64,000 nt of DNA from an uncultured Clostridia bacterium (GTDB taxonomy: Bacteria; Bacillota; Clostridia; Christensenellales; Borkfalkiaceae). The notes under the pieces were generated by a model. The model was not told where the DNA came from. It made no database searches and was given only the letters and a program-made list of their open reading frames with translations. Position 1 is the first letter of the stretch. The number at the start of each line of letters is the position of its first letter. A program made the translations under genes and the position numbers. Of the stretch, positions 31,927-40,526 are shown in pieces. The stretch spans positions 34,556 through 98,555 of the forward strand of contig CANQWO010000002.1 in NCBI GenBank assembly GCA_947627565.1, given 5' to 3'.

Positions 31927-33891
31927 TCACTTGCGGAAGACGAGCACGCTGAAGCTGTGGGGCGGCAGGACGGCCGTGCGCGCCGCCGTGGGCGCAACGT
32001 CGACGGGCGCGATCTTCGCGGGCTCCTCGAGCGTATTGTAGTCGCCGAGCTCCCCCTCCATGCGGATGATGCGGTTGAGCGCGCCGAAGTCATACGCCGC
32101 GTCCACCTCGGCTTCCAGCGTTTCGTCGGAGGCGTTGACCACCTTCACATAGGTAAACCCGTCGCGCTCGGTCGCGGACGCGTAGGTATGGGGCATGTCC
32201 GTGGTCGCGGGCATCGCAAAGTCGCCCGTATACAGGCTGTAGAGCTTCTGCACATGGTAGTTCGCCGTGGCGTAGGCGGCCTTTCCGTTGAACCAGATGA
32301 GGTCGGGGCTCCACTGCGTATAGCCGAGACGGCCGAAGAGCGGCGCATACGATTTCATCACGACGACGTCGGAATTGCGCTCCATGCCCGTCATGAACGC
32401 AGCCTCCGCGAGAGCGCCCTCCCAGCAGTTTGCCTGCGGCGCGTTGAAGAGCGCACAGCCGGACCCGGGGACGTGCGCGGCATATTCGCCCGCATACACC
32501 TTCCCCTCGCGCGGATATTTGTCGTAGACGTCGACATGGTCGTAGAGCCACTGCGGCGAGACATAGAAGTGTTCGTCGGAGCAGTAGACGAAATCGGGAT
32601 TTTCCGCCAACTTTTCCCGCGTCCATTTCCACGCGTCGAAATAGCTGTCCGTCTCAAACGTGGGCCCCACCGTGCCGACGATCTTGAGCGCGGGATATTT
32701 TTCATGGATGCGCCTTTCGAAGAGTTCGAACCGCTTATAGAACTCGTTGGACTCCGGCTTGCCCGTCTTTTTGCTGACGGGCGAGGCCTCCCATTGCTCG
32801 TTGCCGACGCCCAAATATTCGAGCGCAAACGGCGCGGGATGGCCGAGGTCGGCGCGCAGTTTGCCCCACATCGTCTCGGGGCCGCCGAGGGCAAATTCGA
32901 GGAGATCGAGCGCCTCCTGGATATAAACTTCGAGCTCGGGATCGTCTAAGGGGACAAATTCCGTCGACATGTATTGGCAGGCGATGCCCACCGAGACGAC
33001 GGGCAGCGGCTTTGCGCCGAGGTATTCCGCGAGACGGAAATATTCATAGTAGCCGACGCCGAGCGTCTGCCCGTAATGGGAGAACGGCGTGCGAAAATTG
33101 TTTTCGGGGCACGTCGCGTGCACGGCCCAACGGTTCCAATTCTGAGGACGGCGCTCCGTCTGCCCCACCGATTCCTTCCAGAGATAGCGGTTCGCGAGGC
33201 TGTTGCCCTCCACGACGCACCCGCCCGGGAAGCGCAAAAATCCCGGCTTCAAGTCCTTCATGAGCTCGGCGAGATCGCGCCGGAAGACGCCGAGCACGGC
33301 GTTCGTCGGCATCATCGAGAAGCAATCGACGTGTACCATGCCCGCGGTCTGCAGTTCAAAAACAAAATCGCCGCCCTCTACGTCGTCCTTGGCCTTGACG
33401 ACCGCGGCATAGCGGCGCCATGCGCCGTCGGCGCGGACCTTGAACGACCTTTTGAGCGCGGGCTTCCCGTCTTGATAGACGGCGACGGTCACCTTGTCCT
33501 TATAGTCGTAGGAGCGAAGCCAAAACGAGACCCGGTATTCCTGTCCCTTGAAAAGATAGACGCCGTCATACGCCTTGTTCTTCATGCCGGCCCCGCCCGC
33601 CGAAGCCGTGAGCCGCATGTAGTGCGGATTCTCCGGGAAGAGCGCGCGGTCGGTCTTGAGTTTGAGCACGGCCTGCTCCCCGGTGGGATAGGGCTCCCAC
33701 GCATAGCCGCCGTCGAAATCGACAATATAGCGGTCCCACTCCCCGTGGACGTCTTTGGCCTCGAAGTTGCGGTTCTCCAACATCTCGGCATAGAGCCCGC
33801 CGTCGAGGTCATAGTTCAGGTCCTCGAAAAAGAGGCCCACACCCCCCGCTTTGACGGGAACTTTGCGTTTTTCGTCGATGGTGATTTTCAT
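31927..33891 (-). CDS. GH51-type alpha-L-arabinofuranosidase
   Basis: 654 residues. It has a GH51 layout: an N-terminal carbohydrate-binding-like beta domain, a TIM barrel and a C-terminal beta-sandwich. RFPGGCVVEGN near residue 215 and the acid/base context GVGNEQWE near 364 are typical; the nucleophile is probably in AGEYAAHV near 468. No signal peptide is seen, so it would act in the cytoplasm on imported arabino-oligosaccharides. The start follows AAGGAGGATCCT. It is preceded by a terminator. Confidence 0.88.
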   Translation of the reverse strand: MKITIDEKRKVPVKAGGVGLFFEDLNYDLDGGLYAEMLENRNFEAKDVHGEWDRYIVDFDGGYAWEPYPTGEQAVLKLKTDRALFPENPHYMRLTASAGGAGMKNKAYDGVYLFKGQEYRVSFWLRSYDYKDKVTVAVYQDGKPALKRSFKVRADGAWRRYAAVVKAKDDVEGGDFVFELQTAGMVHVDCFSMMPTNAVLGVFRRDLAELMKDLKPGFLRFPGGCVVEGNSLANRYLWKESVGQTERRPQNWNRWAVHATCPENNFRTPFSHYGQTLGVGYYEYFRLAEYLGAKPLPVVSVGIACQYMSTEFVPLDDPELEVYIQEALDLLEFALGGPETMWGKLRADLGHPAPFALEYLGVGNEQWEASPVSKKTGKPESNEFYKRFELFERRIHEKYPALKIVGTVGPTFETDSYFDAWKWTREKLAENPDFVYCSDEHFYVSPQWLYDHVDVYDKYPREGKVYAGEYAAHVPGSGCALFNAPQANCWEGALAEAAFMTGMERNSDVVVMKSYAPLFGRLGYTQWSPDLIWFNGKAAYATANYHVQKLYSLYTGDFAMPATTDMPHTYASATERDGFTYVKVVNASDETLEAEVDAAYDFGALNRIIRMEGELGDYNTLEEPAKIAPVDVAPTAARTAVLPPHSFSVLVFRK

Positions 33892-33913
33892 AGGATCCTC
33901 CTTGGATGGATGG

Positions 33914-33947
33914 GCAAAAACGGGCCCGCCTGCCGTCTTTCAGGCGG
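33914..33947 (-). terminator. Terminator of the Na/Pi cotransporter gene
   Basis: Minus strand stem CCGCCTG / CAGGCGG, loop AAAGACGG, then GCCCGTTTTTG; about 23 bases beyond the stop at 33970. Confidence 0.75.
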
Positions 33948-33969
33948 CGCGGCTCCGGGTCTCGACGCG

Positions 33970-35655
33970 TCACTCGATGGAGTGCGCAATGTAGGTGATG
34001 TGGTCCGCCGCCCTCTCCAAATTTCCGACAAGATTGATGAATACGCCCGAGTTCTGCGGCTGGCACTTGCCCTCGTTGAGCCGCTTGATGTGCGTCTCCA
34101 CCAGCTCGCGCCGCGCGCGGTCGATCTCGTCTTCCAAAGCGTCCACCTCCCCGAGACTTGCGGGATCCCGATAGAGGAAGGTCGCCAAGGAGACGACATA
34201 GAGTTGTTTGATCTTTTCATACATGCCGTCGATCATCTCGAGAAATTCCTCGGAGAAGATGAGCGCGTCGTCGACATAGTGGCGGGTATATTTCGTGACG
34301 TTGTCGGCGAGCTCGCCGATACGCATGATGTCGTTCAGGACGTAGTGCATCTTGGAGACGGTGTTTTCATCCTCGGTGACGAGCGAGGCCGTGGAGATCT
34401 TCACGAGATAGGAGACGGCGAGCCGGTTGGCCTCCGAGAGCTCGCGGTTGTGCTCCGTGACCGTCTGCGCGGCGTCCACGTCTTTATTGAGAAAGGCATG
34501 GAAGGAGAAATCGAGCGTATCCATCGCGTAGGAGAACATCTTCCCCGACTGCTGATAGATGAACCCGAGCGCGACGGAGGGGCTGCGCATGAGGCGCTCG
34601 TCGAGCGGCGCGAAGATGGTGCTCCCGGGACTTTCCGCCTGCCGCTTGCCGGGGACAAGGCGCTCGGCGAGCCACACGAATCCCTTGATGAAGGGCAAAA
34701 AGAGCAGCGTATTGACGACGTTGAAGAGCGTATGGAAGATCGCGATCTGCATCGTCGGGCCCAGCCCCTCCTTCCCGAAGACGGTGATGTCCGAGGGGAA
34801 GATGCCCGCGAGCACGGTGTCCGCAAACCCCTTCCAGCACACGAGGATGCCCATGAAGATGACCGCGCCGAAGAGGTTGAAGAGGAAGTGGATGACGGCC
34901 GCCCGCTTGGCGTTGGCGTTGGCCCCGAGCGAGGAGATGAGCGCGGTGACGCAGGTGCCGATGTTGGAGCCGATGATGATATAGAGCGGCGCGTTCCCGC
35001 CCCCGCCGATGGTCATGCCGAGGGAGGCCATCGTGATGATGATGGCGTTTACGGCCGTAGACGACTGCACGAGCGCGGTGATCGCGATGCCGAGCAGCAG
35101 CAGGAGAAACGGATTTTTGATGGCGCCGAGCACGCGCGAGACGGCGTTGAACGCGTCGGAGCCGTTCTCAAACGTGAGCGCACTCGACATGAATTTGAGG
35201 CCGACGAAGATGAGGCCGAACGCCGAAATGACGTTGCCGATCGACTTCATGCGTTCGCTCTTGGAGAACATCGCGATGAACACGCCGACGGCGGCAAGCG
35301 CAAGAAAGAGCGCCGTGATGTCCGACCCCGCGAGCGCGATGACCCACGCGTTCAGCGTCGTCCCGATGTTCGCGCCCATGATGATGGCCGTCGCCTGAAA
35401 GAGGGTCATGATGCCCGCATTGACGAGACCGACGACCATGACCGTCGTAAACGCGGAGCTCTGCCCGAGGATCGTCATGGCCGTGCCGATCCCGACGCCC
35501 GCAAAGCGGCTCTTCGCCGTCTTGTTGAGCATGGACTTCAGTTTCCCGTGCGCCAGACGCGTCATATTGTCGGAGAGACTCTTCATCCCGACGAGGAAGG
35601 TCCCCATTCCGCCCAGGACCTGCATGACGATGCCGATGATTTCCCATGCGCCCAT
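33970..35655 (-). CDS. Na+/phosphate cotransporter of the NptA/YjbB family with C-terminal PhoU-like domain
   Basis: 561 residues from ATG 35655, which follows AAAGGAAAG; an upstream in-frame ATG lies inside the -10 box. Two inverted membrane repeats each carry the QSS signature (GQSSAFTTVMV and VQSSTAVNAIII). A helical cytoplasmic PhoU-like domain follows residue ~330. This is a type II Na/Pi cotransporter that imports phosphate in symport with sodium; the PhoU-like tail may regulate it. Confidence 0.9.
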   Translation of the reverse strand: MGAWEIIGIVMQVLGGMGTFLVGMKSLSDNMTRLAHGKLKSMLNKTAKSRFAGVGIGTAMTILGQSSAFTTVMVVGLVNAGIMTLFQATAIIMGANIGTTLNAWVIALAGSDITALFLALAAVGVFIAMFSKSERMKSIGNVISAFGLIFVGLKFMSSALTFENGSDAFNAVSRVLGAIKNPFLLLLLGIAITALVQSSTAVNAIIITMASLGMTIGGGGNAPLYIIIGSNIGTCVTALISSLGANANAKRAAVIHFLFNLFGAVIFMGILVCWKGFADTVLAGIFPSDITVFGKEGLGPTMQIAIFHTLFNVVNTLLFLPFIKGFVWLAERLVPGKRQAESPGSTIFAPLDERLMRSPSVALGFIYQQSGKMFSYAMDTLDFSFHAFLNKDVDAAQTVTEHNRELSEANRLAVSYLVKISTASLVTEDENTVSKMHYVLNDIMRIGELADNVTKYTRHYVDDALIFSEEFLEMIDGMYEKIKQLYVVSLATFLYRDPASLGEVDALEDEIDRARRELVETHIKRLNEGKCQPQNSGVFINLVGNLERAADHITYIAHSIE

Positions 35656-35695
35656 AAAACTTTCCTTTGCTCTGCGTTCTGCGTATGCTATCTCC

Positions 35696-35725
35696 ATTAT
35701 AACAGGGCAGGCAAGGCTTTGTCAC
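35696..35725 (-). promoter_or_regulatory. Promoter of the Na/Pi cotransporter gene
   Basis: Minus strand: GTGACA (35720-35725), 18-base spacer, TATAAT (35696-35701); leader of about 35 bases. Confidence 0.65.
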
Positions 35726-35827
35726 GCGTTTTACGCAACTTTCCGGGAAAAAAGTTCGGCGGCCCGCGGCAATGCGCGTCCTCTTCGCGGCCTGCGCGCC
35801 GCCCGCGCGCCGCCTTTTTTGAGCAAA

Positions 35828-35860
35828 AAACAAGCCCTCGGACGAAATTCGCCGGGGGCA
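35828..35860 (-). terminator. Terminator of the met operon
   Basis: Minus strand imperfect stem GCCC...CGGCGAA / TTCGTCCGAGGGC followed by TTGTTTTTTG. The dispersed motif at 35859 abuts its 5' arm. Confidence 0.6.
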
Positions 35861-35869
35861 TGTCTGCGA
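35859..35869 (+). other. Dispersed motif, site 8
   Basis: GGGGGCATGTCTGCGATCG, intergenic, 18 bases past the metQ stop and abutting its terminator. Confidence 0.8.
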
Positions 35870-35886
35870 TCGAGCCTCGGAAACGG

Positions 35887-36738
35887 TTACACGGAGAAGA
35901 CGGGGAGCACCGCGCCCTGATAGGTCGTCGTGATGAACTCGGCGACTTTTTGGCTCGTGAGCGTCTTCAGGAGCGCGACGATCTTGGGATGATTCTCGTT
36001 GCCCTTTTTGACGGCGACGACGTTGGCATAGAGCTGCGCCGCGTCCCCTTCCGCATTCTCGAAGGCGAGCGCGTTCTCCGATTTGAGCCCGCCCTGGAGC
36101 GCGTAGTTGCCGTTGATGACGGCGATCGTGCCCGTATCCGACTCTTCCAAGAGCTGTGCGACGTTCTCGGCCACGACGGCACGCACCGTATTGCCCTTGC
36201 TGTCCTTGATGTCCTCCACGGTGAGGTTGATCTCGGCCGTCGCGTCGTCCGCGAGAGTGATGTAGCCCTCGTCGCGGAGCACGAAGAGCGCGCGGGTCAG
36301 GTTGGAGCCGTCGTTGGGCACGAGGATGGTGCGGCCCGTCTTGACGGTATCGAACTCCTCCTGCGTCACGCCCTTGCCGTAGACGCCGAACGGCTCATAG
36401 TGGATCTTGCCCACCGCGGCGAGGTGCGTCTTGTAGTCGGCGTTGAAGGTGTTGAGATAGGGCGTGTGCTGGAAGTAGTTGGCGTCGAGCGACCCATCCT
36501 CGAGGGCCTCGTTGGGCGTGATATAGTCGTCGAATACCTTGACCTCCAAGGTATAGCCCCATTCGGCAAGGTCCTCTTTGATAACGTTGAGGATCTGTGC
36601 GTGCGGGGTTGCGCTGGCGCCGACCGTAATGGTGTAGGGATTGTCGTCGATGCTGTTCGTGGACGCGCAGCCGAATGCGGCGGCGCCGACGAGGGCGGCG
36701 AGAAGGGTGGCAGTTGCGATCAGAAATTGCTTTTTCAT
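35887..36738 (-). CDS. metQ: MetQ-type methionine-binding lipoprotein
   Basis: 283 residues. Lipoprotein signal with lipobox FGCAS, then a NlpA/MetQ domain (ITVGASATPHAQILNVIK; GSLDANYFQHTPYL near residue 85). It delivers methionine to MetI/MetN. The start follows AAGGAG. It is the last gene of the met operon after metN and metI; a terminator follows. Confidence 0.93.
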   Translation of the reverse strand: MKKQFLIATATLLAALVGAAAFGCASTNSIDDNPYTITVGASATPHAQILNVIKEDLAEWGYTLEVKVFDDYITPNEALEDGSLDANYFQHTPYLNTFNADYKTHLAAVGKIHYEPFGVYGKGVTQEEFDTVKTGRTILVPNDGSNLTRALFVLRDEGYITLADDATAEINLTVEDIKDSKGNTVRAVVAENVAQLLEESDTGTIAVINGNYALQGGLKSENALAFENAEGDAAQLYANVVAVKKGNENHPKIVALLKTLTSQKVAEFITTTYQGAVLPVFSV

Positions 36739-36787
36739 AATAAATTCTCCTTAAAATTTTAATTGGATTTTGAATTGGGGTTTGGAT

Positions 36788-37504
36788 TTATACGGCGTCG
36801 CTGCGGCGCTTTTTGTGCTTGCGGGCCGTGATGCGGCGGTCCGTCTTCTTCGCGAGCAACATGCCCGCCTCCTGGATGCCCTGTACGATGACGACGATGA
36901 GCGCCACACAGAGCCAGATGACGTCCTGCGCGTTGGAGGGCCGCGCCTGCGTGACGGCAATGGCGCCGAGCCCGCCCGCGGCGATCGTCCCCGCCATGGC
37001 GGAGTAGCCAAGCACCGTGACCGTGGAGATGACGGCGCCGACGATGAGCGACGGCTTCGCTTCGGGGATGAGTACCTTCAAGACGATCTGCATGGTCGTC
37101 GCCCCCATCGAGCGGGCCGCTTCCACGACGCCGTTGTCCACCTCCTTGACCGAGGATTCCACCATGCGCGCGACGTAGGGCGCCGCGGCGATGACCAGCA
37201 TGAAGATCATGGCGGCATTCCCGATGCTCGTGCCGATAATCGCCCGCGACGCGGGGATGAGCGCGACCATGAGAATGATGAACGGGATACTGCGCAGGAT
37301 GTTGACGACGAACCCCACCGCCTTGTTCAGCCACGGGATGGGCTTGACGCCGCCCGCGTCGGTCACGCAGAGAAGGATGCCGAGCGGAAGGCCGATCAAA
37401 TAGGCGAACGCAGTGGAGAGGAAGGTCAGATAGAGCGTCTCCCAAACGCCGACGGCAAACCCGCCGAAGCCGAGCTGGCCGAATAATCTGCTGCATAAAT
37501 TCAT
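36788..37504 (-). CDS. metI: MetI-type methionine ABC permease
   Basis: 238 residues with about five membrane segments and the EAA loop EAARSMGATTMQIVLKVLIPEA. The size is a little above the usual ~220 because of a Lys/Arg-rich C-terminal tail. It starts three bases after the metN stop, with GGGAGGAG inside the metN end as ribosome-binding site. Confidence 0.93.
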   Translation of the reverse strand: MNLCSRLFGQLGFGGFAVGVWETLYLTFLSTAFAYLIGLPLGILLCVTDAGGVKPIPWLNKAVGFVVNILRSIPFIILMVALIPASRAIIGTSIGNAAMIFMLVIAAAPYVARMVESSVKEVDNGVVEAARSMGATTMQIVLKVLIPEAKPSLIVGAVISTVTVLGYSAMAGTIAAGGLGAIAVTQARPSNAQDVIWLCVALIVVIVQGIQEAGMLLAKKTDRRITARKHKKRRSDAV

Positions 37505-37507
37505 AAT

Positions 37508-38497
37508 TCAGATCTCCTCCCGGAACGAGACATGATTTTCGGTGAGAAATTTCTTGACGGCCTCCGCCTTCTCCGGCTCCTGCGGCAGCGTGATGACCAT
37601 GTGCCCGTAGGCCTTTCCGTCGATATTTTTGGTATCGGCATAGAGAATGTTTACGGCGACGCCGAGCGTGAGCGCGAGCGCGGAGATGATAGGCATGTCT
37701 GAGGTCGTGCCGTCGAAAATCAATCGCAGCTTGCTCCCGCCGCTCGAACGGACGGTGCGGATGAGCTCGGGAATGATGAGTTCGCGCGCGATCTCGGACT
37801 TGGGGTCGGAGAACACTTCGGACACCTTGCCCTGCTCCACGATGCGGCTCTCGGAGATGACGGCGACGTCGGTGCAGATGCTCTCGACGACCCGCATTTC
37901 ATGCGTGATGACGACGATGGTCACCCCGAGCGTTTGATTGATCTCCTTGAGAAGGGCGAGGATCGAGGCCGTCGTGTTGGGGTCGAGGGCGCTCGTGGCC
38001 TCGTCGCACAGAAGATATTTCGGGGAGAGCGCAAGGGCCCGCGCGATGGCGACGCGCTGTTTCTGCCCGCCCGACAGCTCGGACGGATAGGCGTGCGCCT
38101 TCTCCTCAAGCCCGACGAGGCGGAGCAGTTCCGCGGCGCGGGCCGCGGCTTCCTCCTTGGGCGTATGCACGAGTTCGAGCGGGAACTTCACGTTGGCCTC
38201 CACCGTGCGCTGGTCGAGGAGGTTGAAGTTCTGGAAGATCATGCCGATCCCCCGCCTGATCTCCAGAAGCCTCTTCTTTTTGACTTTGGTGAGGTCCTCG
38301 CCGTCGACAAGGACCTTCCCCGCCGTCGGCCGCTCCAAGAGGTTGATGCAGCGCACCAGCGTCGATTTCCCCGCCCCCGAAAGGCCGATGATGCCGAAGA
38401 CGGCGCCGTCTTCGATCCGGAGATCGATGTCGGAGAGGGCCGTGAGCGTGCCCGCTTTGGAGGTATACTGTTTGGAAAGATGGATGAGTTCGATCAT
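37508..38497 (-). CDS. metN: MetN-type methionine ABC transporter ATPase
   Basis: 329 residues. Walker A GLSGAGKST, signature LSGGQKQR, Walker B YLLCDEATSALD, and a C-terminal NIL regulatory domain (~residues 250-329) that in MetN binds methionine and inhibits transport. First structural gene of the operon, preceded by a leader peptide and a terminator-like hairpin. Confidence 0.94.
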   Translation of the reverse strand: MIELIHLSKQYTSKAGTLTALSDIDLRIEDGAVFGIIGLSGAGKSTLVRCINLLERPTAGKVLVDGEDLTKVKKKRLLEIRRGIGMIFQNFNLLDQRTVEANVKFPLELVHTPKEEAAARAAELLRLVGLEEKAHAYPSELSGGQKQRVAIARALALSPKYLLCDEATSALDPNTTASILALLKEINQTLGVTIVVITHEMRVVESICTDVAVISESRIVEQGKVSEVFSDPKSEIARELIIPELIRTVRSSGGSKLRLIFDGTTSDMPIISALALTLGVAVNILYADTKNIDGKAYGHMVITLPQEPEKAEAVKKFLTENHVSFREEI

Positions 38498-38510
38498 AAC
38501 GCTCCGTCTG

Positions 38511-38545
38511 AAAATAAAAATCGCCCGGGAAAAAATCCCGAGCGA
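38511..38545 (-). terminator. Attenuator-like terminator in front of metN
   Basis: Minus strand stem TCGCTCGGGA / TCCCGGGCGA with a five-base T loop, followed by TTTTTATTTT, ending 13 bases before metN. The 5' arm GCTCGGGA is perfectly complementary to TCCCGAGC within the leader reading frame (38606-38613), so the two pairings are mutually exclusive. Confidence 0.75.
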
Positions 38546-38577
38546 AGTTACACGATTTTTGGCTTAACGACGTTTTC

Positions 38578-38658
38578 TCACACGGCAATAAGCCCGCGCA
38601 CTTCTGCTCGGGAATGTAGCATTCGCATCATTCGATTGTCGAGACGCAAACCGTACAT
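38578..38658 (-). CDS. 26-residue Met-containing leader peptide of the met operon
   Basis: The frame starts at ATG 38658 after AAAGGAGCGGC and reads MYGLRLDNRMMRMLHSR followed by AEVRGLIAV and TGA. Three of four codons at positions 10-13 are ATG. It lies between a consensus-like promoter and the terminator in front of metN, the classic arrangement of an amino-acid attenuator. Small leader peptides of this kind are known ahead of sulfur amino-acid transport genes in Gram-positive bacteria; I cannot confirm this sequence as a known one. Which RNA fold wins under methionine limitation is not decided by inspection. Confidence 0.75.
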   Translation of the reverse strand: MYGLRLDNRMMRMLHSRAEVRGLIAV

Positions 38659-38689
38659 ATTTTGCCGCTCCTTTTGTAATCCTACCCGC

Positions 38690-38719
38690 ATTCTATCATG
38701 CGAAGACGTGCGGTGTCAA
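38690..38719 (-). promoter_or_regulatory. Promoter of the metNIQ operon
   Basis: Minus strand: TTGACA (38714-38719), 18-base spacer, TAGAAT (38690-38695) with an extended TGA before it. About 25 bases before the leader ATG. Confidence 0.8.
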
Positions 38720-38854
38720 GCGTTTTGCACACATTTTTTTGCTTTTTTCGGAAAAATTTTTTTTCGGCGGGGAATTTCTTCCCGCGCGCGTAGGCGGATC
38801 ATAAAATACCGCCCCATGACCGCGGATCCCCATACCATGTCCGCGATCGGGCGC
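38720..38854. other. Intergenic region after the glycan operon
   Basis: AT-rich gap between the phosphohexomutase stop and the met promoter. It holds one motif copy at 38836, ten bases after the stop codon, and no gene. Confidence 0.6.
38836..38846 (+). other. Dispersed motif, site 9
   Basis: ATACCATGTCCGCGATCGG, intergenic, nine bases past the phosphohexomutase stop. Confidence 0.8.
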
Positions 38855-40477
38855 TCAGAACTGCGCGTTGACGAACTTCGTGAGCGCGGCGAGGAGGCTT
38901 TCGCTCTCCGCGGCCGTCTTGCCCTTGGTCTCGAGATAGATTTTCATCTTGGGCTCCGTGCCGCTGGGACGGACAATGAGCTTGAACTTCTCGGCCGTGA
39001 AGGACAGCACGTCGCTCTTCGGGAGCCCGTCGACGCCCGGAAGATAATCTTTGGCGCGCACGGGCGCGGAGAGGATCTCCTGCCACGGCGCGGCGCGCAG
39101 GCGGTCGAGCCGCGCCTGCATCTCCTCTTTTCCCGCCTTCCCGGGGAAGCTCTTGGAGATGAGCGCCGTGCGATAGTAGCCGTATGTGCGGTAGAGTTCA
39201 TCCAGCGCGTCGATGAGCGACTTGCCGCGGGCACCGTAATACGCCGCCATTTCCACGATCGCCATGCAGGCGGAGACGGCGTCCTTATCGCGGGCATGCC
39301 CCCCGATGAGATAGCCGTAGCTCTCCTCGAGCCCCATCAGAAAGCGGCGGGGATCGTCGAGGCGGTCGATGGTCTCGCCGATGTATTTGAATCCCGTGAG
39401 GACTTCGCGCAGTTCGGCGCCGTAGGCGCGCGCGATCGCGGCGGCCATATCCGTCGTGACGATGGTCTTGACGACGACGGGCCGCCCCGGAAGCGTTTTG
39501 CCGCGGCCGGCGAGCAGGAAGTTTTCCAAAAGCACGCCCGTCTCGTTGCCCGTGAACAGACGGTATTCCCCGCGTTCATCGCGGACGGCGATCCCAACGC
39601 GGTCGGCATCGGGATCGGTCGCCAGCACGAGGTCGGCCCCTGACTTTTGCGCATAGGCAATGGCCGGCTCGAGCGCGGCGCGCACCTCGGGATTGGGATA
39701 GGGACAGGTCGTAAAATCCGGGTCCGGGAGCTCCTGTTCGGGCAGGACGGCGACGTCTTTCAGCCCCATGCGTTCCAAGAGGCGGCGCACGGGAAGATTG
39801 CCCGTCCCATGGAGGGGCGTATAGACGACGGAGGGCGCAAAGGCGGGGTCCATGCCGCAGGAGAGCATGAGCACGCGGTCTAAAAACGCATGCAGAACAT
39901 CGTCTCCGAGCACGGTCAAAGGCGCCCGCTCCTCATAGCTTCCGAAATAGCCGTTCTTCTCGATATGCGCCGTGATGGCGGCCGCCGCCTCATCCGTGAT
40001 CTGACAGCCGCGTTCGTTGTAGACCTTATAGCCGTTGTACTCCTTGGGATTGTGGCTCGCCGTGATGACGATGCCCGCCGCCGCCCCGCATTCGCGCACG
40101 GCGAACGAGAGCACGGGCGTGGGCGTCAGCGTGGAAAACACCTGCGCCGCGATGCCCTTCGAGGAGAGCACGCGCCCCGCGACAAAGGCAAATTCACGCG
40201 ACATACGGCGGCTGTCATAGGCGATGACGACGCCCCCGCGTCCGCCGCACGTCTCGTTGAGATAGTCCGCAAGCCCCGCCGTCGCGCGGGCGACGGTATA
40301 GACGTTCATGCGGTTGGTCCCGGCTCCGATCACGCCGCGAAGTCCCCCCGTTCCGAACGCGAGGTCGCGATAGAAACGGTCCTCGATCTCCGCCTCCGTA
40401 AGCCCGACGAGTTCGCCGTGGACAAAGGGGTCGTCCTTGGTATTTTCACACCACTCCCGATAAATTTCCTCGATCAT
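38855..40477 (-). CDS. Phosphoglucomutase/phosphomannomutase (PgcA-like)
   Basis: 540 residues. Phosphoserine loop TASHNPKEYNGYKVY near residue 140, metal loop DPDADRVG near 290, sugar-binding loop GLEESYGYL near 390, and the C-terminal phosphate-binding RPSGTEPK. It interconverts hexose-1- and hexose-6-phosphates. As the last gene of the GH130 operon it is well placed to process the mannose- or glucose-1-phosphate made by the phosphorylase (inference). The start follows GGAGG. Confidence 0.92.
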   Translation of the reverse strand: MIEEIYREWCENTKDDPFVHGELVGLTEAEIEDRFYRDLAFGTGGLRGVIGAGTNRMNVYTVARATAGLADYLNETCGGRGGVVIAYDSRRMSREFAFVAGRVLSSKGIAAQVFSTLTPTPVLSFAVRECGAAAGIVITASHNPKEYNGYKVYNERGCQITDEAAAAITAHIEKNGYFGSYEERAPLTVLGDDVLHAFLDRVLMLSCGMDPAFAPSVVYTPLHGTGNLPVRRLLERMGLKDVAVLPEQELPDPDFTTCPYPNPEVRAALEPAIAYAQKSGADLVLATDPDADRVGIAVRDERGEYRLFTGNETGVLLENFLLAGRGKTLPGRPVVVKTIVTTDMAAAIARAYGAELREVLTGFKYIGETIDRLDDPRRFLMGLEESYGYLIGGHARDKDAVSACMAIVEMAAYYGARGKSLIDALDELYRTYGYYRTALISKSFPGKAGKEEMQARLDRLRAAPWQEILSAPVRAKDYLPGVDGLPKSDVLSFTAEKFKLIVRPSGTEPKMKIYLETKGKTAAESESLLAALTKFVNAQF

Positions 40478-40526
40478 AGAATGCCTCCGGAAAGGGGCGG
40501 ACCGTGCGGCCCGCCCCCGTTTTCAT

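Noticed and set aside
35655..35697. Earlier start (MEIAYAE) for the Na/Pi cotransporter
   Set aside because: That ATG overlaps the -10 box of the promoter; the later ATG has a Shine-Dalgarno site and fits the family N-terminus.
32974..36762. Very long open frame on the plus strand opposite the GH51, Na/Pi and metQ genes
   Set aside because: It is antisense to well-supported genes, is Arg/Glu/Asp-rich and has no domain signature. Similar shadows exist opposite most GC-rich genes here (7-3174, 27922-30120, 40845-43130).
37692..37702. CATGTCTGAGG as another copy of the dispersed motif
   Set aside because: It diverges in the last four bases, lies inside metN and is counted only as a near-match. 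The same applies to 19505 (CATGTCTGACT) and 5386 (TGAGACATGG).
38500..38720. SAM riboswitch or T-box upstream of metN
   Set aside because: I found neither the S-box core nor a T-box motif such as GGTGG..ACCGCG. The region is instead explained by a promoter, a leader peptide and a terminator.
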